Of a stretch of DNA of 5,620 bases, positions 1 through 5,620 are shown in pieces. Position 1 is the stretch's first letter. Each line of letters begins with the position of its first letter. The position numbers were made by a program, and so were the translations under genes. The notes beneath the pieces are model-generated. The model did no database searches, was not told where the DNA came from, and worked only from the letters and a program-made list of their open reading frames with translations. Source of the stretch: Verrucomicrobiales bacterium (lineage in GTDB: Bacteria; Verrucomicrobiota; Verrucomicrobiia; Limisphaerales; UBA9464). The stretch lies in assembly GCA_003445095.1 (NCBI GenBank), contig DLVS01000052.1, forward strand, positions 1,964 through 7,583. The letters are read 5' to 3'.

Positions 1-3000
1 TGCGTTGCGGCGCTTCTGGCCGAATCCTTTCCGCAGCGGCCTTGTGTCTTGGTTACCGATCAGCTCAGAACGCAAGAGGTCGCTCACTCGGACCTCACGA
101 CGTGGCTTAATATCGCTGCCAACGTTGAACTGGCTGGAAAAGACCAACCGGTCCAACCGGGGCCACACTTCTTCCCGGCCTGGGATGTTTTGCCGCATGA
201 GCAAAAATTGCCCCATGCGGATATCATCAGCGAACGACTTGCCACTCTGGCGGCGTTGATTCAGCTACAGGCCGGACCCGCGACCGATTCTGGGTTACCC
301 ATACGTCCCGTCGTTGCTTCGGTGTCTGCTCTGATACAGCGAACTTTTCCCGCCGCAGAACTTCGGCGCCGCACTCGCACTTTGCCCCGCGGTGTGTCCT
401 GCAACCCGCTCGACCTCATTGAGTGGCTCGAAGAGCAGGGTTACGAGCCCGAGACGCAAGTGACCCACAAAGGTGAACTGTCGTGGCGTGGCGGGATTGT
501 GGATATCTGGCCCTTGAGTTCCCCCTGGCCGGTACGCCTCGAGTTCTTTGGTGACGAACTGGAGTCGTTGCGCGAGTTCGACCCGCAACGCCAGGTTTCG
601 CGGGAGCAGATCGAGCTCGTCACGATTCCGCCGGCGGGAGAGCTGAGCCTGCTGCAAACCCGTCCGGCGAAATGGGAATCAAACTCCGACTCCGGGTCAG
701 CGACAGTTATCGCGCCGCCACCGGCACTCGGGACGATATTGGACTATTTGCCCGACCATGCAGTCCTGATCCTAAGCGAACCCGCCGCCTTGCGAGAGCA
801 TGCCGAGCGCCAAGCGTCCCAGAGTCCGGCAGGCGATCCCTTCGTCATTAGTTGGGCCGAACTTCTGGCCGAAGCGGATCGCCGGGGAATGACTCGAGTG
901 GAGTTGGTCGAAACGGAGCTCCCCAACGAGGACGCGGACTTCGACGTTGTCCCAATCGAGGTGCCTACTCTGCGCGTCGAAACGCTCGACGCCTATCGCC
1001 CCATCGGGTCCGCGCTTCCGGCACCGGTCATCGCCGAAACCCAGCGGCGCGAGTTTTTTCAGCAGATGCATCGGTGGCTCCGACAAGGACTCGCAGTCCA
1101 AGTATTCTGCAATACTCAAGGGGAGCGTCAGCGATTCGGCGAGCTTTGGCAGGAATATCGTCTCGCTGCGCCGAACGAGGCGACGAATGGCGGCACGGGG
1201 ATGACGCAACCGCTGATTCACCTCGGCTCGCTCTCTCGGGGGTTCCTCGTTCCCGACGCGAAACTCGTGATCGTAACCGACGCGGAAATCTATGGCCGCT
1301 ACAAGGTCGCACGACCACGACGGCTCAAATCGCCGCACGCGCAGGCGATGCGCTCGGCGTTCGAGGTGGACTTCACGGAATTCGAGGAAGGCGATTACGT
1401 CGTCCACCTGCAGCACGGCATTGGCCTGTTTCGCGGGCTGAAGACGCTCCTGCCTCCGAAAGTCCGAGAGCGCGGCGCGGAGTCTCCTGGAGCGACTGCC
1501 CCAGCCGGACAGGAATGTCTGGTGATCGAGTACGCGGCCCGCGAATCCGGGGTCGAGGCTCCCAAGCTTTACGTTCCGGTCACCGAAGCACACTTGGTGA
1601 GCAAATACGTGGGCGCAGGCAAGGCTCGACCGCAGTTAAGCACACTCGGCGGCGCGCGTTGGACCAAGGCTAAGGAGGAGGCCCAAGAATCGGTGCGCGA
1701 CTTGGCGGGCGACTTACTCCGAGTTCAAGCCGCCCGGGCCACGCTGACGGGTCACTCCTGCGCTCCTGACAATAACTGGCAGCGCGAGTTTGAGGCGGCG
1801 TTCGAATTCGAGGAAACCCCCGATCAAATTGCGGCGATTGCCGCCACTAAACGCGATCTGGAAGCTAGTAAACCGATGGATCGCCTGCTGTGCGGTGACG
1901 TGGGCTTCGGGAAAACCGAGGTGGCCATTCGGGCTGCCTTCAAAGCGGTGATGAGTGGAAAACAGGTCGCGATCCTCGTCCCGACCACAGTGCTCGCGCA
2001 GCAGCATTACAACAGCTTCCGGGAACGCATGGCGGAGTTTCCGGTGCGCGTCGAATTGCTGTCCCGCTTTCGCACTACCAAGCAACAGCAAGCGGTGCTT
2101 CAAGCCGCGGCCGCCGGCGCGGTCGATATTGTCATCGGCACGCACCGCCTGGTGTCGCCCGATGTGCAGTTCAAGGAACTCGGCCTGGTGATCGTGGACG
2201 AGGAGCAGAAGTTCGGGGTGAAACACAAAGAGCAGTTCAAGTTGCTCCGCACCACGGTGGACGTCCTCACGCTCAGTGCGACCCCGATTCCGCGCACTCT
2301 TCACCTCGCTCTCACCGGCGCCCGCGACCTCAGCACCTTGGAAACGCCGCCCCAAGATCGGCTTCCCGTCGAAACTATCGTGGGCAATTACGACGAGCGC
2401 GTGATCCGGGACGCGATTCAGCGCGAACTGAACCGCGGCGGTCAGGTGTATTTCTTGCACAATCGCGTGTCCACCATCGAAGCGGTGGCGATCCGATTAA
2501 AGGCGCTGCTGCCGGATGCGCGTATCGTCATCGGCCACGGCCAAATGGAGTCTGACAGTTTAGAGATGGTGATGACCCAATTCGTCAACGGCGAAGCCGA
2601 CGTTTTGGTCAGTACGACGATCATTGAGAGCGGTCTCGATATTCCCAATGCGAATACTATCATCATTGATCGCGCCGACCGCTTTGGATTGAGCGAACTT
2701 TACCAACTCCGCGGCCGCGTGGGGCGCTACAAGCATCAAGCGTATTGTTACCTCATGCTTCCGCGCCACGCCCAATTGCTCACCGAGGCGCGCAAACGAA
2801 TGAGCGCTATCAAGCAGTACTCGGCGTTGGGCTCGGGGTTCAAGATCGCCCTGCGCGACCTCGAGATCCGCGGCGCCGGCAACATCCTCGGCGCCCAACA
2901 GAGCGGACACATCACGGCGGTTGGGTTCGATTTGTACTGTCAGCTCTTGAAGCAGAGCATCGCCGCCTTAAAGGGCGACCCTGTTAGGCCTCGACTGGAA

Positions 3001-3552
3001 GTCCGGATGAACTTGGATTTTCTCGCTGCGAATCCCGGGGAGGAAGGCGCCGCAACTCCAAGGCGTACGCCGTCGCGCTCGAAAGCCCCGGTTCCCCAGC
3101 TTGAAATCGAAGTTCCGCGGGAAGGCATCGCTCGAGTTTTTGAAGACGACGCCTCTTCTGAAGACTCGCGGATCGCCGCGCCGGCACCCGAACCGCCGAA
3201 GACTCCGGCCTATCTTCCGCTCGATTACCTGCGTGAATCGACCCAGCGGATTGAAATCTATCGCAAACTGGCGCAAGCGCTGGTTCCGGCCGACCTCGCG
3301 GCCTTGCGAGTTGAATTGCGTGATCGTTTTGGCCCACCACCGCCGCCGGTCGAATTGCTGATCGGGGTTCACGAATTGCGCTTGATCGCCGCGGCCAAGA
3401 ACGTGACTTCGGTGGAAGTGGTCGAAGGCAAAGTGAAGCTGACCCGCAATCGCGATTTGATCACGGTCGGCGGGCAGTTTCCGCGGCTCGGAAAACGCGA
3501 GGCGAAAGCCCGACTGTCTGAGCTGCGCGGGCTGCTTTTATCGCTGGGATAA
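1..3552 (+). CDS. mfd: Transcription-repair coupling factor Mfd (5'-truncated by window edge)
   Basis: Mfd is a cytoplasmic ATP-driven dsDNA translocase that pushes stalled RNA polymerase off lesions and recruits UvrA for transcription-coupled nucleotide excision repair. The frame is open from base 1. Codons upstream of the first possible start (TTG at 49) still align with the Mfd N-terminus as I recall it from E. coli, so the true start lies outside the window. There are 1183 codons here, against about 1148 in the whole E. coli protein. Domains in order: UvrB-like N-terminal region (conserved WDVLPHE...DIISERL at 181-237; GGIVDIWP near 490-513), a poorly conserved middle, the RNA polymerase interaction domain ([14 protein letters not shown], ending at 1440), then the RecG-like helicase core: TPDQ near 1816-1827, Walker [10 protein letters not shown] 1894-1920, [11 protein letters not shown] 1978-2010, Walker B DEEQ 2197-2208, SATPIPRT 2275-2298, [10 protein letters not shown] 2626-2655, QLRGRVGR 2704-2727. 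A TRG-type segment ([12 protein letters not shown]) follows at about 2857-2892, and the C-terminal TRCF domain starts near 3208. All motor motifs look intact. Oddities are two insertions relative to E. coli, at about 1456-1512 and 3028-3207. Confidence 0.97.
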   Translation, partial: CVAALLAESFPQRPCVLVTDQLRTQEVAHSDLTTWLNIAANVELAGKDQPVQPGPHFFPAWDVLPHEQKLPHADIISERLATLAALIQLQAGPATDSGLPIRPVVASVSALIQRTFPAAELRRRTRTLPRGVSCNPLDLIEWLEEQGYEPETQVTHKGELSWRGGIVDIWPLSSPWPVRLEFFGDELESLREFDPQRQVSREQIELVTIPPAGELSLLQTRPAKWESNSDSGSATVIAPPPALGTILDYLPDHAVLILSEPAALREHAERQASQSPAGDPFVISWAELLAEADRRGMTRVELVETELPNEDADFDVVPIEVPTLRVETLDAYRPIGSALPAPVIAETQRREFFQQMHRWLRQGLAVQVFCNTQGERQRFGELWQEYRLAAPNEATNGGTGMTQPLIHLGSLSRGFLVPDAKLVIVTDAEIYGRYKVARPRRLKSPHAQAMRSAFEVDFTEFEEGDYVVHLQHGIGLFRGLKTLLPPKVRERGAESPGATAPAGQECLVIEYAARESGVEAPKLYVPVTEAHLVSKYVGAGKARPQLSTLGGARWTKAKEEAQESVRDLAGDLLRVQAARATLTGHSCAPDNNWQREFEAAFEFEETPDQIAAIAATKRDLEASKPMDRLLCGDVGFGKTEVAIRAAFKAVMSGKQVAILVPTTVLAQQHYNSFRERMAEFPVRVELLSRFRTTKQQQAVLQAAAAGAVDIVIGTHRLVSPDVQFKELGLVIVDEEQKFGVKHKEQFKLLRTTVDVLTLSATPIPRTLHLALTGARDLSTLETPPQDRLPVETIVGNYDERVIRDAIQRELNRGGQVYFLHNRVSTIEAVAIRLKALLPDARIVIGHGQMESDSLEMVMTQFVNGEADVLVSTTIIESGLDIPNANTIIIDRADRFGLSELYQLRGRVGRYKHQAYCYLMLPRHAQLLTEARKRMSAIKQYSALGSGFKIALRDLEIRGAGNILGAQQSGHITAVGFDLYCQLLKQSIAALKGDPVRPRLEVRMNLDFLAANPGEEGAATPRRTPSRSKAPVPQLEIEVPREGIARVFEDDASSEDSRIAAPAPEPPKTPAYLPLDYLRESTQRIEIYRKLAQALVPADLAALRVELRDRFGPPPPPVELLIGVHELRLIAAAKNVTSVEVVEGKVKLTRNRDLITVGGQFPRLGKREAKARLSELRGLLLSLG

Positions 3553-3637
3553 CTCAGGATCCTCTGGATTGCCCCAGATTGACCCCGGCGACTCTTGATG
3601 TCTTCATCAGGACATCGATCACGAAGGCACCCTGACG
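3553..3637. other. Short spacer between mfd and the propeller gene, with two weak hairpins
   Basis: This 85-nt spacer holds two small inverted repeats. The first is TCTGG/CCAGA at 3563-3567 and 3574-3578 with a 6-nt loop. The second is TTGATGTC/GACATCGA at 3595-3602 and 3611-3618, 8 pairs including one G-T, with an 8-nt loop. Neither is followed by a T run, so neither is a convincing intrinsic terminator. No credible -35/-10 pair stands out: TTGATG at 3595 has no good -10 at the right distance. The downstream gene may be read through from mfd or may have a promoter I cannot recognise. Confidence 0.3.
3623..3627 (+). promoter_or_regulatory. Probable ribosome binding site of the propeller gene
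   Basis: GAAGG lies 10 nt upstream of the ATG at 3638, a slightly long but workable spacing for a Shine-Dalgarno element. It supports ATG 3638 as the start. The better-looking purine run GAAGGAGAGG near 3660 lies inside the reading frame, and the first usable start codon after it (a TTG at 3713) would remove most of the signal peptide. Confidence 0.4.
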
Positions 3638-5485
3638 ATGAATTCCCAGAATTCACACCGGAAGGAGAGGATTCTCCCGAGCGCTCTGAGCCTCATTCTG
3701 CTGGCATCGACTTTGTGCGCGCCGGCCGCGGGGAGCGACGCCGGCACTTTGGTCGTTTGGGGAGACGGAGAACCCGTCGGAGTCTGCAAGGTGACGGCTT
3801 TTGCAGCGTCTGAAGGGGGAGGCGTCGCGGTAACCGACCATCACACGTTGGTTCCGTTCCGAGGCGGCCCGGGGATCATCCCCGACAATCTACCCAGCCA
3901 AATAACTGACCTAGCGCTGCAAGGAGTCAGGGCAATTTCCGCCGGATGGTACCACCTTGCGGCATTGAAGGAGGACGGAACAGTTCAAGTGTGGGGAGAT
4001 AATTTGCGCGGACAATCAAATGTGCCTCCCGGGTTGAAGGATGTCGCGGCCATTTCCGCCGGAGGATTTCAGACGTTGGCTCTGAAGCGCGATCATACGG
4101 TCGTTTTCATCGAAGATCCGACGATTTACCGCCCGCGAATCGAACGTGCAGTCGCGATTGCCGCCGGTCTCCAGCACAGCGTGGTCGTGGTGGGACCTCC
4201 AATTCGTCCAAGGATCATCAGCTCACCGGCAGATCAGACTGTCACGGTCGGCACCGATGTGGCAATGGAAGTCGACGCGCGGGGGACTCCACCGCTCTAC
4301 TATTTTTGGTTCAAGAACGGGGAGCGCACCACATTCACAAATCGTGTGATTCGCTTGCGCGCTGACGACCACACCGCCGGCTTTTATTCAGTCCAGGTGA
4401 TGAATGAGCTTGGAACCGTCGCGAGCGAACTGGCTCGACTCGCGGTTCTGGGCGTTCCCTACGGCAAAGTCACCGGATGGGGAGACAATTCCGACGCCCG
4501 CGCTCGGGCGCCGATCGGCTTGGATTCGGTAAGAGCCGTCGGCGCAGGCACCACTTTTTCAGTTGCTTTGAAACAAGACGGCACCGTCGCGGCGTGGGGT
4601 ATTTCCTCGCACGGTGAGACGAATGTGCCGGCTGGACTTGACCGAGTGAAGGCAATCTCGGTGGGGGACCTTCATGTGCTGGCGCTTCGAGAGGATGGAA
4701 CGCTTGTCGCTTGGGGTGATAACGAGTACGGCCAAGGTTCAGTTCCGTTTGGTCTGACGGGAGTGAAGAGTATCGCCGCAGGAGGATCCCATAATTTGGC
4801 GATACTACGCGATGATACCGTCATCGCTTGGGGGCGGAACCAACGAGGAGCGACGAATGTTCCTCCATATTTGCAATCCGTTGTAGCTATCACAGCCGGA
4901 AGAGAACACTCAGCCGCTCTGAAGGTTGACGGAACCGTCGTCGCGTGGGGTTCCAATGACCATGGCGAAACTTCGGTTCCGGCTGGCTTGTCGAACGTGG
5001 TTGCGATTGCCGCCGGAGGAAACCACATGCTCGCTCTCAAGCACGACGGAACGGTCGTCTGTTGGGGGCGGAACGACGCTGGCCAATGCCTACCTCCGAT
5101 CCTTCCAATCGTCACGGCCATCGAGGCCGGATATGCCCATTCATTGGCGCTCACTCAAGATGGACGCGTCGTCGGATGGGGTTCGATTGTGGCGTCCCGG
5201 GTGCCCTCCACCCTTCGTAACGTCATTTCGTTTGGTGCGGGTTGGTTCCATTCTCTGGCAGTCGAGGGGCCACCTGCGCCGATGGTTTCCCTTGGGCAAG
5301 TCGGTGACGAATTGAACCTCAACCTCGGGTTGACTCCGGGTTGGCGATACCAGTTCGAGAAGTCTTCCGATTTCCGAGCTTGGACACCGGTAGGAGACGA
5401 ATTTCTCGCCCCGACTGGAGCAATGACCCATAAAGTTAGCATGGATTCGCTCGGCGAATTCATCCGACTGAAGACAAGTCCGTGA
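3638..5485 (+). CDS. Secreted RCC1/BLIP-II-like beta-propeller protein with Ig-like module
   Basis: This is a 615-residue exported protein of unknown binding target. Residues 1-32 look like a Sec signal peptide: a basic HRKER stretch, a hydrophobic run around residues 12-26, and an Ala/Gly-rich APAAG cleavage region. The Cys at 27 is not in a proper lipobox because Leu precedes it. Residues 36-186 hold a degenerate set of RCC1-type repeats (a half unit, an eroded unit at 52-96, units at 97-135 and 136-170, a half unit at 171-186). Residues 187-272 form an Ig-like module with core Trp224 and a G-F-Y-S-V strand, but hydrophobic residues replace the disulfide cysteines. Residues 277-544 contain six full units of 37-39 residues (consensus V.AI.AG..H.LALK.DGTVVAWG.N..G.T.VP.GL..) flanked by complementary half units, consistent with seven blades. 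Residues 545-615 form a short C-terminal module (GWRYQFEKSSDFRAWTPVG). No enzymatic motif, transmembrane anchor or PEP-CTERM is visible. Such repeats usually make protein-binding propellers, so a surface or extracellular binding role is inferred, not shown. The unrelated upstream mfd gives no functional clue. Confidence 0.93.
   Translation: MNSQNSHRKERILPSALSLILLASTLCAPAAGSDAGTLVVWGDGEPVGVCKVTAFAASEGGGVAVTDHHTLVPFRGGPGIIPDNLPSQITDLALQGVRAISAGWYHLAALKEDGTVQVWGDNLRGQSNVPPGLKDVAAISAGGFQTLALKRDHTVVFIEDPTIYRPRIERAVAIAAGLQHSVVVVGPPIRPRIISSPADQTVTVGTDVAMEVDARGTPPLYYFWFKNGERTTFTNRVIRLRADDHTAGFYSVQVMNELGTVASELARLAVLGVPYGKVTGWGDNSDARARAPIGLDSVRAVGAGTTFSVALKQDGTVAAWGISSHGETNVPAGLDRVKAISVGDLHVLALREDGTLVAWGDNEYGQGSVPFGLTGVKSIAAGGSHNLAILRDDTVIAWGRNQRGATNVPPYLQSVVAITAGREHSAALKVDGTVVAWGSNDHGETSVPAGLSNVVAIAAGGNHMLALKHDGTVVCWGRNDAGQCLPPILPIVTAIEAGYAHSLALTQDGRVVGWGSIVASRVPSTLRNVISFGAGWFHSLAVEGPPAPMVSLGQVGDELNLNLGLTPGWRYQFEKSSDFRAWTPVGDEFLAPTGAMTHKVSMDSLGEFIRLKTSP
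3639..3655 (+). other. Inverted repeat overlapping the start codon
   Basis: TGAATTC at 3639-3645 and GAATTCA at 3649-3655 are perfect 7-bp inverted repeats around a 3-nt CCA loop. The T and G of the ATG start codon are in the left arm. In mRNA this could fold into a small AU-rich hairpin that partly hides the start codon. It may be chance, since the arms also simply encode residues 2-6. Confidence 0.35.
3926..4147 (+). repeat. RCC1-type coding repeats, first segment (2 clear units)
   Basis: Two adjacent units lie at 3926-4042 (39 residues, VRAISAG...GTVQVWG...VPPGL) and 4043-4147 (35 residues, VAAISAG...LALKRDHTVV). The second has lost the WG strand signature. An even more eroded unit precedes them at about 3791-3925 (VTAFAAS...VAVTDHHTLVPFRG), and a half unit follows at 4148-4195. 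The loss of consensus suggests relaxed constraint in this segment compared with the downstream array. Confidence 0.75.
4196..4453 (+). other. Ig-like domain-coding segment within the propeller gene
   Basis: This encodes residues 187-272: a P..I.S.PADQTVTVGT opening, a core strand V.GTPPLYYFWFKNG with Trp224, then ADDHTAGFYSVQVMNELG and a closing A.LAVLG. The pattern matches bacterial Ig-like modules that often sit beside RCC1 repeats. The usual cysteine pair is absent, as is common in these bacterial versions. The segment falls between a front-half repeat (ending VVVVG) and a back-half repeat (beginning KVTGWG). Confidence 0.8.
4466..5269 (+). repeat. BLIP-II-like seven-blade RCC1 repeat array
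   Basis: The coding tandem repeat has six complete units, at 4529-4645, 4646-4762, 4763-4879, 4880-4996 (39 residues each), 4997-5110 (38) and 5111-5221 (37). A back-half unit (KVTGWGDN..., 4466-4528) precedes them and a front-half unit (VISFGAGWFHSLAVEG, 5222-5269) follows. The two halves complement each other and could pair to close a seventh blade. The span is 268 residues. Units diverge clearly at the DNA level, so this is an old array rather than a recent tandem amplification. Confidence 0.85.
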
Positions 5486-5486
5486 G

Positions 5487-5501
5487 CACGGGCACTCCGT
5501 G
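5487..5501 (+). terminator. Weak hairpin directly after the propeller stop codon
   Basis: CACGG (5487-5491) and CCGTG (5497-5501) form a 5-bp stem with a 5-nt loop, beginning 2 nt after the TGA. No T run follows (ATTAGG), so it is at best a weak 3' end structure. Confidence 0.2.
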
Positions 5502-5557
5502 ATTAGGATGTTTACGTCGAGCGGGCCCAGGACTCCTCACCATAAACCGATCAAACG

Positions 5558-5583
5558 GTAGGGATGGCGCGCGGCGCCGTCCC
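5558..5583 (+). repeat. REP-like palindrome with GTAG foot
   Basis: GTAG at 5558-5561 leads straight into an imperfect palindrome: GGGATGGCGC (5561-5570), loop GCG, GCGCCGTCCC (5574-5583). This gives 10 pairs, one of them T-G. A GTAG or GGAG tetranucleotide at the 5' foot of an imperfect GC-rich hairpin is the defining layout of REP elements mobilised by RAYT (TnpA-REP) transposases. Only one copy lies in this window, so dispersal in the genome cannot be shown. It could instead be one arm of a transcription terminator cluster. Confidence 0.45.
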
Positions 5584-5613
5584 CGGCCCGGGCACAGCTC
5601 CGGGCCGGCCTTT
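5583..5613 (+). terminator. Strong GC-rich hairpin with short T run, possible terminator
   Basis: CCGGCCCGG (5583-5591) and CCGGGCCGG (5600-5608) form a perfect 9-bp stem, extendable by one G-T pair, with an 8-nt loop GCACAGCT. CC and TTT follow (5609-5613). The stem is very stable but the T run is short, so intrinsic termination for the propeller gene is possible rather than certain. It abuts the preceding palindrome, sharing base 5583, and may belong to the same repeat element. Confidence 0.4.
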
Positions 5614-5620
5614 CGCAGTG

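Noticed and set aside
49..51. TTG as the mfd start codon
   Set aside because: The frame is open to base 1, and the residues encoded by bases 1-48 continue the expected Mfd N-terminal strand and helix; the true start is outside the window.
772..1593. Long minus-strand open frame of 273 codons opposite mfd
   Set aside because: It lies wholly antisense to well-conserved mfd sequence and has an Arg-rich, low-complexity translation with no recognisable domain; it is a GC-driven shadow frame.
852..1673. Plus-strand 273-codon frame overlapping mfd
   Set aside because: It is out of frame with mfd, extremely Arg/Ser-rich, and has no domain signature; it is a frame-shifted shadow.
2197..2208. DEEQ in place of the E. 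coli DEEH Walker B box as an abnormal active site
   Set aside because: DEEQ is a common variant in Mfd proteins of many phyla, and the catalytic acidic pair is intact.
1714..2460. Minus-strand open frame of 248 codons opposite the Mfd helicase core
   Set aside because: The plus strand here encodes unmistakable Mfd motor motifs, and the antisense product resembles no known family.
3595..3618. Intrinsic terminator for mfd
   Set aside because: The stem is short, includes a G-T pair, has an 8-nt loop and no T run after it.
3713..3718. Lipoprotein signal at Cys27 of the propeller protein
   Set aside because: The residue before Cys is Leu and the preceding residues do not fit a lipobox; an ordinary signal peptidase I site in the APAAG region fits better.
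4672..5154. Minus-strand 160-codon frame with apparent internal repeats
   Set aside because: Its periodicity simply mirrors the 117-bp coding repeats of the propeller gene on the other strand.
4466..5269. CRISPR or non-coding tandem repeat
   Set aside because: The 117-bp periodicity comes from protein repeats in one open frame; repeat units differ throughout and there are no constant repeats with unique spacers.

Overview
The window most likely comes from a Verrucomicrobiota-type genome (Limisphaerales/Pedosphaera-like). This is an inference from three things: a moderately GC-rich composition, a secreted protein built of short 39-residue RCC1/BLIP-II-like propeller repeats plus an Ig-like module and a short C-terminal 'YQ.E.S.D...WTPVG' module (a combination I associate with that phylum), and the style of the Mfd sequence (DEEQKFG Walker B, Pro/Ala-rich spacer before the C-terminal domain). 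No rRNA or other phylogenetic marker is present to prove it.

Layout: positions 1-3552 (+) hold almost all of mfd, the transcription-repair coupling factor. Its 5' end lies outside the window, and roughly 25-35 residues appear to be missing. An 85-nt spacer follows (3553-3637) with two weak hairpins and a modest ribosome binding site. Positions 3638-5485 (+) hold a 615-residue secreted beta-propeller protein with a signal peptide, a degenerate first propeller segment, an Ig-like module, a probably complete seven-bladed BLIP-II-like propeller, and a C-terminal module. The last 135 nt (5486-5620) are non-coding and hold a small hairpin just after the stop, then two abutting strong GC-rich hairpins. 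The first of these carries a GTAG tetranucleotide at its 5' foot, the hallmark of REP elements. The second is followed by a short T run and could act as a terminator.

The two genes share a strand and lie close together, so co-transcription is possible. Their roles are unrelated, however: cytoplasmic DNA repair versus an exported structural or binding protein. I see no functional operon. There is no CRISPR array, tRNA, rRNA, insertion sequence or defence system. The most interesting material is the architecture of the propeller protein, the lineage-type spacer in Mfd, and the REP-like palindrome at the right edge.
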